This document shows, in pieces, positions 48,721-61,174 of a stretch of DNA of 64,000 bases. Source of the stretch: Plectrocnemia conspersa. Lineage: Eukaryota > Arthropoda > Insecta > Trichoptera > Polycentropodidae. The stretch is taken from assembly GCA_009617715.1 (NCBI GenBank), contig VTFK01000330.1:1-64000 (forward strand), read 5' to 3'. Both the position numbers and the translations under genes were made by a program. Position 1 is the stretch's first letter. Every line of letters begins with the position of its first letter. The notes under the pieces are model-generated. The model ran no database searches. It worked only from the letters and a program-made list of their open reading frames with translations, and was not told the origin of the DNA.

Positions 48721-48999
48721 AAGTAATGCGTACATTTTGTATGAGATAGTTTAAAAATAGAAATGAAAAAATAACTATTGTGATTTCCCATACTCTAAAT
48801 TTGTATTCTAAATTTAAGTCTTACAAAAAATATTTTTATTACATTTTTTTATAAAATAACAAAAAAGGAAGTTATGCATTTGAAAGGCTTATCAATTCTT
48901 AGATTCGAAAGCAAAGCAGCTTCATTACCGCAATCTCCTGTCTCAAAAAGCCTTAAAATTTTAAACATTCAAAGAAATGCAGCTATATTAAAAAAAAAG

Positions 49000-49900
49000 C
49001 ATAAGCTTCGATTTTAGCTTCAAAAGTTGCACATAAAAAAAAAAAAAAAAAATATATTTTTGATTATTGTGTTAAGTGTCAGTAAAATTATATCTACAAC
49101 TTTTGATCTTTTTACTTTTTATCTATGCTTGAAAATTTGTTTAAACAGTAGTAATTTGTGAAATTTTTACATGTGTTTTAAGCCCAAAACTCATAGATAA
49201 TGCTGATAATTTATAAACTAAAAATTTCTGACTTTTTTTATCTAAAACAAGCTAATAATCTGTGCAAATTTTATTATTTTATATTTTTAACTTTACGTAT
49301 AATAAATATATTATACAAATTGTATTTTTAAAGTGTATTTAGCTTAATTATTTGTATTAAAATTTTCATTGTTTGTTTTATCTAATTTTAAATAATGTGT
49401 GTTTTGAAAAGTTTTGTGTAAAAAACTGAAAATTTGGACACAGAAAATTTCATGATCTTTCTAAATTATTATCTTAGACAGCCTATTTATAAATTAAAAT
49501 AACAAAAAAATAGTTTTGATTAACTTACAAATGTTTTGAACCCAAAAACTCGTAGAAACGCTTGAAATTCAAGGACATATTTTAAAAAATCTAACATTTG
49601 TTTTTAATATTTTTTGCTCAGTTTCTATTTTTTTTATTTCATCTATAAATTAAAAAAAATACAAAAATACAAAAAGATTTGAACCCAAAAAATGTATGGA
49701 CCAAAATTTATACTAAGCTATAAATTTGTAAAATACGAAAAAATCTAATTTTCCTTATCTTGAGCTTTTTTCAGATGTGTTAAGCCAAAAAACTTGCAAA
49801 CTTATCTGTAAATTTAAAAATAATAGGCTGTAAATATGTGAAAATGTGATTTTTTACAGAAATACAATTTTTTTAATTTTATAGTATTTTGAAACGTGTC
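49000..49900. repeat. Diverged locally repetitive block
   Basis: A motif of the form TTTRAACCCAAAAACTCGTA recurs with variation near 49175, 49535, 49678 and 49782, each followed by related TAAATTTRTAAA text. Spacing is irregular (about 100-360 bp), so this is either an old, eroded tandem array or related A-rich pieces. An A run lies at 49036-49053. Confidence 0.4.
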
Positions 49901-51235
49901 ACTATAGCTTTTGATAAAAATTAAAAATCTTAAACCTAAACCATACATTAAATTGTAGTCTGATGTTAAGGTCTAATACAAGAGCTTGAGCATCAATCAA
50001 TAAGACACATTTACATTTTTAATACCCTTTGTTAGTTTAAACGGTAAGCACATTAAATGTTTTATTTGGCCTTATTTGGATCTGTACTTTGTTCCTATCA
50101 ACATAACAGCGACCCTTATTATAAACTTTTTATATACATATATAAGTCTCTTCTTCACGCGTTAACATTTGTGTCGTTCCAAACGAAAATTATTGTTTGC
50201 GATCTGATGTACACGTATTGAATGCAATTAATAGAGCTCTAGCTGTAGTATATGAAATTCATACCTTTTAATAAATATGATATTTAAAAATATCGATTAG
50301 GTGAATATCGTAGAAGAAGTTTACTCAGACGCAAGCTTAAATAATAATTTAAGGAATGTTATTCTGAATATCAGAGACTCGTTTTGCATTAAAAGTCAAA
50401 TCGTTTTGCCTTGCTAATTTGATAAATAATATTAATAGATCCGTTATAAGAAATAAATCATTTTACAAAATTATTAAATTTTATTTATAATGAGTTAATA
50501 AATAATGTAAACTAAATATTGATTGTCCTTCTCATATTAAGACAAAATTTAATTTATTCAATTTTCTACTTGAGCAAAGAAATTAGCCATTAGTTGCAAG
50601 CATCAGCACGTTGAATAAATTCGTAAGAACATTGCTATTCCTAGAATCGCAATTGCCGTGAGGTGAATGCTACTATGAATGCAATAAAGACAAAATATCG
50701 CGTTCATTCGCCAGAAGAAAACTTTAAAGCACAGTATTACGAACGTAATAAAAATATGCAATTTCTAGTTTTAAGCTATTTGAAAAAATGATTAAATTTC
50801 ATTGTCATTATAGCAATAAGAAAACACATTTTAAATAAATATTTTGTGAAAATACAAATTCAATAAAAGGATAGTTGTGTTAATTAAAAACTGTTTATGG
50901 ACTTATTTAATCACAGCAAACGTATTGACGTAATTTGACAGTATCAAATTATGTCTACAGTTAAAAACTGTTATCCAAGGAAAAGACATTCAGGCTGTAA
51001 AATATATTAAGAAAAATATTATAAGCAAATATGATTTATTTTACCGATTATTTTTATAAAAATATACATGAATTAATTTTATAATAATCTTCCTAAAGTT
51101 CCCGTTATTCTGTTTCGAAAATTTGTAAAAATTCCAAATAATAAATCTTATTTGAAACGATATTTCATCGGACAGGTTTAATCAAAAATCGAAAATCCAT
51201 TTATAACTCTAAGTGAAAAAAATGTTAAAATCAAC
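49901..51235. other. A+T-rich noncoding DNA
   Basis: Nothing recognised. Slightly complex stretches lie near 50030-50240 and 50600-50700. Confidence 0.4.
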
Positions 51236-51690
51236 TCATAACTTAACCGAGTGTCTTACGCTATAATTTAACGCAGAACGTCTAGTGACAGTGACAAACG
51301 ACCATTTTTAAATTTCAGCCATATCTCACTGACTGAATAAGGTCTTCATCAAAATCGCATCAATTCACACAAATTACATGCCACACAACGTTATAAAAAA
51401 ATATTATGCAGATGAACACATAATCGCAGACGTATCGCATTGATATGCGTCGTTGTGTCAGATGCATGTGTGCACATAATTCGATCAGATTTTTGTAATT
51501 TGAGGCTTAGGTTTGACGCTTGATTGCTCGTTTGGTACTCAAGGATCAAAAGGATTCAGATTATCCGATATTAGGGTTACGCAACAACAGACAGGTGTTA
51601 TTACAACTGTGCAAGCGTACGAATGCCATTTGAATTTTGATACATGGAAACACAACGATCCTTGTATATTTTAAGTTGGATTTTATCACA
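51236..51690. other. Higher-complexity noncoding island
   Basis: Complex sequence without a frame. GATGCATGTGTGCACATAAT at about 51461-51480 is partly palindromic. Candidate conserved noncoding segment. Confidence 0.28.
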
Positions 51691-51879
51691 TTATATTATT
51701 TACAATCAATAGCTCTCCTACATACATATGTACGACACAACTTTATTTGAATTAATCATTAATTATTGCTCCGTAAGATTAGGAAAATGTAAGAAAACCT
51801 GATCTGTAATGTTGGATAGAAATTATATTTTTATAAAAGTCACTAGTTCCGATAGCCAGATACAATAGGATAGAAAGGT

Positions 51880-51960
51880 TTATATAGGATTCGAACCTAG
51901 GTCTCTCTGTATCAGTTATTAAAAATATCGTGTTAGTAAATATGTAAAATAAACATTTAT
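51880..51960 (-). other. tRNA-like segment with a perfect B box (possible tRNA-derived SINE or tRNA relic)
   Basis: The reverse strand carries GGTTCGAATCC (+ strand 51887-51897), an exact match to the tRNA B-box consensus, with TTCGAAT as T loop and four paired T-stem bases (TAGG/CCTA). ACTGATACAGAGAGACC precedes it in the anticodon and variable region position. I cannot form a complete acceptor stem or D arm, so an intact tRNA gene is unlikely. Confidence 0.4.
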
Positions 51961-52685
51961 TTCAGATGAATGGTTAACATTTAGAAAAAGAACATTAATT
52001 GCTTTTCAATACTTATTTTCTCAAAGTAATTAAAAATATTTTTAACTTATTTTAACCATTCTATTACAGTAATTATTTATATAGCATTTTTTAATTTTTA
52101 AATAAATGAAAAATTCTTGTTAATAGCACTTAAAATATGTTTATGAATTGAGTGTGTATTTACTATTTCATACATAAAGTTAAGGCAAATTGACATTGCA
52201 TACTTTTGAGCAAGTTTGAAATTCTGTGCTTCACGAGTACTTATGACTATTCTCAAACATACCTTTTAATGTTTATCTGTCAAACAAGAGCGATGTTTTG
52301 TCTTAATTGCATTTATGTTAGCATTTACATCGGTTTAATTACGCTTCTGAGAGAGATAGTAAATTTTTATATTATAATAATTTTGCAGAATTGTGGGTTA
52401 TTCTTTTCATGTTGTTACAAATATATTTTATCTAACTTTTCTATAAGCACACAGTTGTCGTTTTTAAACTCAGAATTAAATTACTAATCTAATATTTGAG
52501 GTATAAATACATAAAACATTTTTTCAAATATATTTAAGATAAATTATTTGACACCTGTCTCTAATAATATTTAGTAATGTCTAGAAAATTCAGCTTTGCA
52601 AACTGCTTCCGCGAATATAATCATTAATTTTAAATTGAGCTTTAATTAAATCACTTGAATTGTTTCATTAAGTTTAAATATAATA
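51961..52685. other. A+T-rich noncoding DNA
   Basis: A 93-codon frame at 52206-52487 is hydrophobic and A+T-driven. Nothing is recognised. Confidence 0.4.
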
Positions 52686-52900
52686 TTATACCAAGAGGTA
52701 AAAGCTATATTGCTTCCCTAAAGTCTATACCGCATAAAATTCCAAATGGAGATCCGCAGGAAAGTTTCATAGTGAGTTTGTTTTTCATTGTTTATTCTAA
52801 TGATATACAAAATTTTAAATAATTTATTTACAGATGCTTTACAGCCAAATTAACAAGTGCTTACATATTTTGTTTTGCACTACATCGTATTAAAATATAA
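52686..52900 (+). mobile_element. Decayed non-LTR retrotransposon, RT palm fragment (third lineage)
   Basis: In one open frame the + strand reads RGKSYIASLKSIPHKI, then IPNGDPQESFIVSLFFIVY and SNDIQNF up to a stop at about 52820. Known CR1/Jockey-group RTs have (S/N)RKQYV, then [20 protein letters not shown] at this place, and the spacing matches. FIYRCFTAK near 52830 may be the remains of the ADD segment. It differs from the GVPQGSNLG family at 7896-8335 in the residues after GS and from family A, so I treat it as a separate lineage. Confidence 0.75.
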
Positions 52901-53144
52901 CCAATTATATTTACGGGTCGTAGATAAAAGTTATCATTGCAACAGAATAGTTATAAATAACACTTTAATCTACACCTCGACTTGAATAAAAATTTCTCAA
53001 ATGTATATTTTATATATAAATAGTTATCTGCAATTGTGGCCCTTAGACCGATAATAAATTAAATAAGCTCGCTCACAACAAAACTAAAATTCGATTATAT
53101 AAACAATTAATTGATATATAATATTTTCATGTACTACAAACCTT

Positions 53145-53147
<3 letters not shown>
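52901..53147. other. A+T-rich noncoding DNA
   Basis: Nothing recognised before the microsatellite. Confidence 0.4.

Positions 53148-53237
<90 letters not shown>
53148..53237. repeat. (AT)45 microsatellite
   Basis: An uninterrupted 90-bp AT dinucleotide tract. Such length is prone to slippage and assembly error. Confidence 0.98.
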
Positions 53238-53242
<5 letters not shown>

Positions 53243-53625
53243 AAAAACTTTTTAACTGCTACGGTTATAATAATTATTACCGTAACTACACTAACCCTAG
53301 TATTGAAGACTACGGTACAAATAAACCCAAATTTTAATAAATTAATATTTGATATATTGTGATTTTTATTGACTGAAAAATTACTGAGTTACTTAGCACT
53401 GTAACATATATAACAACTGGACCTCAATTTATTTATTATTAATAAAAGTCCACTTAAATTAATTACACCCAAACTTACCTCAGTGAAATTTTATCAGGGA
53501 TATTTTAAATCTGATTTATCAGGGACTTTTAATATGATATTGTATAATGCTCTTATAATGATCAAAACTATAGATGTTCACTGTACAACAACATGATGTT
53601 GATAAAGCAAACAAGAAGTAAAATA
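53238..53625. other. A+T-rich noncoding DNA
   Basis: Nothing recognised. Confidence 0.4.
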
Positions 53626-54215
53626 TATTTATCCATCCAACCGACAAAACGGACATGGTTTTGTTTGAATTTCTGGTTATGAGCTCTAAATTATTACTTG
53701 AGATTAAATATGACAAGACGAATTAGAAGCAAAACGTATGAATATTTAGAATTTCCACAACGCGAGATAAAACGGATATCCAAAAATAGTTCACTGGATC
53801 TGTATCCGTTCGCATTTTCTTTGATGTTGCGTAATTTTGCGTCGCTATACGCTGGAGGGATTATGTGAATGAAGTTTCCTTTCATACATTTTCAACGGCT
53901 TGTTTGAAATAATAAAATCCAGTAAGTTGTTTTTTTTCCATATATATATTTTTTATAAATAATAAACATTAACTTTTTTGCTCAACTCTCTTTGAGAGAC
54001 TTTTAGACGAATTCGTTACGCGTCGCTTATAACAACCCTGCCAGGAAATGATCGAATGTCCCCAAGAGTGACTTTTGTGGCGTTGTTTACGATATTATTA
54101 TGCAAATTTTCCGCTTCAACATACGCTGTGTCCAAAGGTAATTTGCAGTTTGAGTTATTACTTGCTGTGTCTCTGATATCAACACAAACACACAACAAGC
54201 TCAGCACAAGTGAGA
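53626..54215. other. Higher-complexity island
   Basis: Reverse frames of 63 codons at 53694-53885 and 54016-54207 have balanced residue use (the latter starts with a short hydrophobic run and contains TLGDIRSFPGRVVISDA). No family is recognised. Candidate small gene, exon or conserved noncoding element. Confidence 0.28.
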
Positions 54216-56480
54216 TAAAGTTGTGATACAGAATATATTTTTTCTAATTTTAAAAATATTCGCATCATATCGTTGTGATAATTTGTAAAAAATTGTTAAA
54301 AAATAAGGTGAAGCCAAGATTTATTTAATTAAAATTAACTTAGAATAAAGCCTTTACTTTTGGAATAAAAAAATTGTTAAGAAATTAGAATTTTTAGAAG
54401 CGAACCTTGCAGCAATTGCAAAAACGTATACAGTAACGTCTCATATATTATAGAATTTTCTTTGAAGGCATTTTTAATGCAATAAAAATATTTTAATATT
54501 GCAGTGTCAACAATTTATAAAAAAATAATAATATAAGAACCATCCACTATACAAAAAAAAACGCTTTTTCCTAGTTAAAAAAATGTTAAAGGAACTTACT
54601 TATAAATTGAGTGGTAAATATTGTTTTAGTAGTCCGAATCATTTTTTCGTCATTTTTTTTTATAGATGTAAATAATTGTGATATATGATAAAGAGCTAAA
54701 AAATACAATACAACTCTATCTTACACGCTTTGAACCTTGAATTGATTGCGTAATTCTTTTACTCCTAAACTTAAAAAATGTATTTACCTCTTTTCATTTC
54801 ACGCGGTTAAATACTGTATTGTAATCTATGAAAGCCAGATTTAATTAAACCTGAAATTCTCATTAAATAACCAATTTTTCTGTTTCTTTAAATCTCTCTT
54901 TATTATAACATACATTGTTATACAATTGATTCTTAGAAAATTTGTATTTATAGTTATTTATAACTCTAAAATTAAGTTATGATTTTTATCACACGCATTT
55001 CTAATATTACTAGGTTAAACTATTAAAAGCAGCAAAATTAAATGTTCACTTTACATACATATATAAAATGATTTGTAACATATGTATAAATTATTTAAGG
55101 GCGATAGATATCAATTTGTGAAAAACAGTTGTTTGATATAAAAATGGCAGTTGATATAATAACATAATACCCACAAAAATATAAGTTACTCGTATATATT
55201 TAACAGAAAATAAATTTATTGAAACTGCCTATTTTTTATGCAATGGAAGCTCCAGCTCAATCGTTATCAAAACTTTATTCGTTATTTAAGATTTTTTTCT
55301 TGCAAAGCGCTTTTGACAATAACACGCTTGCGAGAATGAAAAAAATATATATAACAAAATATAAACACATACCACGAAAGAAAGATACAACTTTTTTATT
55401 CTGTGATGAATGGGTGGAAAAAGAAAAGTTTTAATTTCGATTTAAATTATACAATTTTAGGAAAAAAATTGTACACAAAAGAAATTTTATTCAATAATGA
55501 ATACAGATTCTGTGAAAAAAATCACACGCAAATTTATATTTTAAGTCACTTTATCGAATTTCCTTTATATTATAGTTTAAAAGTATTTTTTTCGAAGTAC
55601 AATTATCATTGAATTGATTTTATGTAACTTTTGCTTCAAACGATTTTCAAGAGAACTTTGGCAAAAAAATTGGTTTTATAAAATTAAATATGTATGTTGA
55701 AAATATATTTCTATTTTACTTAAAGATTAATAGAGACAATTTTGATTTTTTTACAATTATATAAAATATCAAACGTGATTGATAAATTCCATCAATCAAG
55801 TTATCATTTCATTAATTCTAAAATACCTCTATATTTATACATTACATTAAAAACATCCTTAGAAAAATTTTTGATCTTACGGTTGATTTTTTGGTAGTTT
55901 TTTATAAAAAAAATCAGATCAGTAATAAAATTATCATTATATTATATTTATAGAACTTTATTTTTAATGATCTAAAATTAAAAATAAAAGTATTTTGCCG
56001 GTATTCCACTTCGAGCAAGCATATTTTTAGAATATTTTCTGAAAAAATATTTGTATATTTTTTTTTTATTCTATATCATTTTAAGGGCCACAATGACAGC
56101 AATATCTTTATAGCAAAGTACATAATGTGTTTAGATTTCAATTCTATGTCCTGTTCACTATTTTTTAAGAGATGTGACAAAGTATTTTTTTTTTTTTATC
56201 TTTCGACGTCATTTGGGGGCATTTGTCTTCACTTGAGTTTGACCATAAAAATGCATGTCGTTTATTTTAATATTATGAATCTTGAACGACTACTAACTGG
56301 CCAACTTTTACCCCCCGCTCCCTCTGGAAAAATCTGAAATTCCATCCTTGTCTACGACATATATTGGATCTTAGACCTTCAGTATCTACGACCCGTTACA
56401 ATATTTTTCAAATTAAATTATGCTTTATAAATAGATAATATTTTCTTAGACTCTTAGTTTATTTATTAAATTTGTATAAT
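54216..56480. other. A+T-rich desert
   Basis: Frames of up to 71 codons are A+T-driven. A poly-T run lies near 56186-56200. Nothing else is recognised. Confidence 0.42.
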
Positions 56481-57135
56481 ATCTCAATTAACTCGTTTCA
56501 TTTCGGTCAGTCAAAGCGTTTAAACGAATCAATCGCACGTGTGTAATGTGCGTTCATATATAATAATCACTGCATTTACTATTATCGCAAGCAAATTCAC
56601 GAGTTAATAACTTTGACAAATTGGAAAATTAATCGAGAACTTAATGTGTGGAAATGATTCAAATCGAACGGTTGAAATTTAATCTCTGTCGCTGTGACCA
56701 ACGAGGCGCGAATAACACAAAAGGCTTAAATTAATTGCGAATCGCTGTAACTCCGCTTAACAAATGTAACTCACTTTTTTTTGCAACTCTGCGAAACTTC
56801 GCCGTTTCGGTTAATCGTCGAGTCCATTGTCCGTGCGCAATCAATCAATTTCACTCTCAACAAGAACAAAACGGGTGCTTCGTTTCGGCCGAGACCCTCA
56901 GCCTTCATGAAAGGAACTCCAAGGTGTGTAAACTGCCGGCACTATCTCAAATTGACAAACTCTAAACGCCACCAACCGCCACTTTGGTATTGTAAGAAGC
57001 CCTTCTACCCAAACACATATTTTATTCATGAACGTTCCAGTTTTGTAGTTGGTACGCGAGTTTGATAAGATTCTTACGGCACATCTAAGATTAGATTGGA
57101 CCACGGAAGGTGTTTTACATTTTGTTTTATACAGG
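56481..57135. other. Higher-complexity island
   Basis: About 56640-57110 has some of the most balanced base use in the window, and three overlapping unassigned frames (76 and 94 codons on +, 68 on -). No known domain. Candidate conserved noncoding DNA. Confidence 0.32.
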
Positions 57136-57540
57136 GTGCCGCCACATAATTTATTTTAGTGAATAAAGCATTTTTTACGTTGCAAAGTATAAACCACCGG
57201 TCTGCAGATTACGAGTTTGGTTTTATTGAAAATCCATTCATCTTACAAAACGACAATATTGTCAATACTGCCAGTAAAAATAAGATATGTAACGTTGCTG
57301 TTAATCGAAAGCTAATAAATATTATTAAGAGCAACTTGCTTGACTCTTTGGGTTAAAGTTATTATTCATTATTATATTTACGTTTTTATATTACCTAGTA
57401 TAATAGAAGTAAAAATATTAAATAAATGTTGTTGGTTGAAATTTAAGTGGCAAAAACTTTAAATAATAAAATAAATATTACAGTATACGCTTGGAATTTA
57501 TCATTTGCAAGTTAAATTTATTTGAGTAAATTTTTAAGAT
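57136..57540. other. A+T-rich noncoding DNA
   Basis: A 65-codon frame at 57159-57356 is unassigned. Nothing else is seen. Confidence 0.4.
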
Positions 57541-58060
57541 AAACCTTGCCCGTATGAAATGGGAACGCTCGTTATCAAGCGTTCCCACTGCGACGGCGCA
57601 GACACGATTTTATTGCTTTTGACGTGAATTTAATTAGCGTTACTTTATTCAAAACCCAAATTATTATTTCTTATTGTACATAATAATAACTGGTAATTAA
57701 GACTTCACATTTTTAAAAACATCTCATTACGACCTTTACACATGATTAAACCAATTTAACCGCTAAGCCGTTTCAGGGTTCTGTAATTTCATTCGGCCAC
57801 TCCCGATAATTAAAAAATGACCCCTGCGACCCTCGCCACGTGTAATGGCGGTCGGCCGCAAAAAGATTCGGTGACAAGCCGTAAACCCGGGTTTATGACA
57901 ATCGCATTAATAACTAAATTTTAGCTTTAAATTAACCTCGCGGGGCAGGCCTGTCACCGGTGTTTTCGCTCCAGACGTTTTTACACGGGACTCTTGTAAC
58001 CCCAAAATAATAATTATTATTATACGATCGCCTCAGGCCTAATTCGACCCTGTAGTCTAA
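57541..58060. other. G+C-rich island with nested inverted repeats
   Basis: TGGGAACGCT/AGCGTTCCCA (57560-57569/57578-57587) is a perfect 10-bp stem with an 8-nt loop. CGGTGACAAGCC (57869-57880) and GGCCTGTCACCG (57948-57959) match as an inverted repeat at 11 of 12 positions, and TAAACCCGGGTTTA (57882-57895) is a perfect palindrome between them. There is no frame of note. Structure and composition single it out as the strongest regulatory or noncoding-RNA candidate among the islands. Confidence 0.4.
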
Positions 58061-59400
58061 AGAAAACTCAAATAAAATGCGTTTATTAATCAATTTGATA
58101 CACTTATTATTATATACATAGCCGAAACAACTTTTTGATTGTATGAGGATATCAATTAATTATTTTTGCTGTTTCTGTGGAAAGATTAATCGATCTTAAG
58201 ATACCACGATGCTTGCACCTACTGCTACAACAAAAACTATATTAGCACCTACTGCTTTTTAGTAATTATATATAAGTTCTTGACAAAAAATATTCATAAG
58301 TGTCGATAACCAACTGGGTTCTCAGCATTAGATTCCTTAGTTGTAAATTATTGCTATTCGCGATAGATTACTGTCTGTCTATTGCTTGGCAAGTAATTGG
58401 TGATAGGACGTAGTGACAAGTATTTTATAAGGAAAGCTTAAGGATAAACAACAACAAACACGATCCATAGGACATTAATTCTCTACCAGTGCTTAGTCAA
58501 CACCCTACAGAATATTTACAACTCGATACTATTTCCCTTTGGTAAATTGTACAACTTAACCATACAAACTGTTAACAACTTTTTAGCGTCTATTTTACAA
58601 AATAAAAGTTATATAAGCAAATAATTAATAAAATACATATGTATGTTCACAAAAGCTTAAAATAATACAAAGCTTTTTACTAAGAAAAACTCTATAGCTT
58701 TAATTATTATTATACATTATATAAAACAATTTAATTTATAAATGTAATTTGGTAACAATAATTAATAATTATTGTATATATATTGACTAATTTTATTTTA
58801 CATCAATCCATCATTAGACTTTTATCTCCTTTAATATCGTCCCTATTTTTCAATACCATTAATTAGCATTTATTTGTATTTCCTTTCAATTAATTTTCTT
58901 TTGATCATCACCAAATCAGTCATCTCTATTAATAATGTATTTATCTTAATGACCTACATATTATATTACGGTATATTTTTAATTAAATATATTTACAAGC
59001 GTTTCTACAGTTTTTCAGTCATCAGTTACATAAATTCATAGTCTTAAAGTAGTATAAAAAAAATATAAAAAAATTACGTCGTTGCTTAAATGTTATTTGC
59101 TCTAACTGTAAATTCGTTTGACGGTTCTCCATGAAAATATTACAACTTTTTATTAGGAATTATGTATTGCGCCCTTTTATCCCAACCCCAAGATATCTTT
59201 GTTTATATTAAAACTAAAAAAATATATATCAGTGAGTTTCGTATATGCTCATATATAATTAACTTATAATTATGTAATATAATCTACCTGATTAATAATA
59301 TATGTAGAATTCCTGAAGATCTGACTTTATAATTTGCTTCAAGTGTTGAAGATGTACGTTCATTTATTTTTAATTTAGATAAATATAATTATAAAACATA
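58061..59400. other. Mostly A+T-rich noncoding DNA
   Basis: GCACCTACTGCT occurs twice 30 bp apart (58215-58226 and 58245-58256). The region 58260-58560 is moderately complex. Nothing else is seen. Confidence 0.38.
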
Positions 59401-59790
59401 ATCATATAACAGTAAATGTGGTTTAGTCTTACATAGTCTCATCGCCCCTTGAGAAATAGCCCCAGAATCATTTGTCGTCTCAGAAAGCCATAAATCTAAA
59501 GTTTCAACTGCAATTTGTGTATAAATTTAATTTCCTCCCTTAATTTTCTCTCAAGAATGTATGAGAGCCGGCTAAAATATTAGCAAAAGTTTCAGCAAGA
59601 ATTTATGACGTTGCCGTTGTGTAGGAGAAGCCCAAGCAAAATCATGCCCTCAGGTATAATTAGGCAAAGGCCGGGATGGTTCCGTGTGGTTTTTATATTG
59701 CATTAACCCACGCGCCGTGTTGAATTACCCTTCAGGTGTTAAGGGTGTGAAATACGACAAGCTATTCCTATTCATTTCGATGGAATGATA
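59401..59790. other. Higher-complexity noncoding island
   Basis: Includes AAAGGCCGGGATGGTTCCGT at about 59666-59685 and CACGCGCCGTG near 59709. No frame. Candidate conserved or regulatory segment. Confidence 0.32.
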
Positions 59791-60979
59791 AGAAAATGCC
59801 TCTTATACATAATACATCCATTGTGAACGTAAAATTATAACTCTCTATTTCTATATCTGAAGCTTAATATTAGGAATAGCGTGTTATGTTCCCATAGTTA
59901 ATTATTAAAAAAGGTCTTTATATTATAATATATTTATTTTTCGTTGATGTCGTACTAGTGTCGTGACTATCCATTTACTTCTTTAATGATCAAATACCTA
60001 TTATACAAAAAAATGTCATCTTATGACTAATTATAAAAAAAGTAGTACCTACTGTATTTATTTAGGTTATATGTCTCTACATTATTTTATTGGCTTAAAG
60101 CAAATCGCTTTTATAAATCTGTTGTAATTTATTTTTGCTTAAAAACAATATTTGTTTAGTAGAGTGTTGAAAATCAAACGTTTTAAATTTAAACAATGCA
60201 AACATATAACCCTAATCTAAATAACACCTATGTCAATACACGTCTTATTTATTTAAGCAAATACTATGTATTCTATGTCGTCTTTATGACAAACAGATTG
60301 GCACATCTAGTAATATATTAAATGTATCAATAATTAATTTAAAAGGATAAAATCGCAACATGAGCCACATTGTGTAACATTTTACCAGCTCTATTAGGGT
60401 CATGTTTGTTATTGTAGGCTTCGTAAATATAGTGAAGGTGATAAGAAAAGATCGATCGTGACACAGTCCCTGTATATTATTCAAGGATAAAATGACCAAT
60501 GGGCAACTCGCATCAATTTTACGTAAAGTATTTGTTCGAATGCCGACAGCGTGACAAATTATGGGCTTTTATGGAAAATTGCCCATGGTGATACATATCG
60601 TTTGACCCGTAATAGAACTGTCTGGAATTTTGATAATATAATATATCATGCAAGGGGCAGTAATTTCAAACCATTACTCCAAACCTATATATCTATCTAA
60701 TATTCAATAATATAAGTGGTTTTTGTGAATATTAATATAATATATGTATATTATATTGATAAAAAAATAAGAATCAAATACGAATATAATATATTAAACA
60801 GACAGTTAATGATAACCACAAAGCTAGAAAAAATAATATATCTCAAGAGTAAATAAAGGATGAGTAATATTTACTACGTTCTGAGAAAAACAAGATATTT
60901 TAAACTACATATATAAAAATAGACCATCTTAGATTTTGGACCATTTACTTTGTAATTCCGTTATATTGTAGCAAGAATA
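59791..60979. other. A+T-rich noncoding DNA with one weak island
   Basis: About 60360-60640 is moderately complex, with a 71-codon reverse frame (60284-60499) lacking known motifs. Confidence 0.35.
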
Positions 60980-61066
60980 ATATATAAAATACTAATGATG
61001 TAATATTTTCTTGTTTCAGGTGTGTACTAGGAGGACATTTGAACACATTGCAATACTGGTGATGTA
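60980..61066 (+). other. Exon-like module 2: branch site, acceptor, 39-nt open insert, donor-like GTGATG
   Basis: ACTAAT (branch-site-like, 60991-60996) and TTTTCTTGTTTCAG (61006-61019) precede a 39-nt insert (61020-61058), followed by GTGATGTA (61059-61066). Unlike its relative at 871-957, the insert is open in two frames: VCTRRTFEHIAIL in phase 0, or CVLGGHLNTLQYW when one base belongs to the preceding codon. A 39-nt cassette exon is plausible, but GTGATG is a weak donor and I recognise no host protein. Confidence 0.4.
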
Positions 61067-61174
61067 GCTATTTTGTTTACATATAAAGTTTATTAAACGG
61101 TTTTTTAATTATTTACATATGCATATAAACGGTGTTGAACTTTAAAATTAAATAAAACACATAAAAATCGTGTC

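Noticed and set aside
51385..51440. YYADEH-like text as the YxDD motif of a reverse transcriptase
   Set aside because: No neighbouring RT motif in any frame and the second Asp is absent.
53111..53362. Open frame with a long Tyr-Ile repeat
   Set aside because: It is simply the translation of the (AT)n microsatellite.
57560..57587. Histone mRNA 3' stem-loop or a terminator
   Set aside because: Stem and loop lengths and sequence do not match the histone element, and bacterial-type terminators do not apply here.
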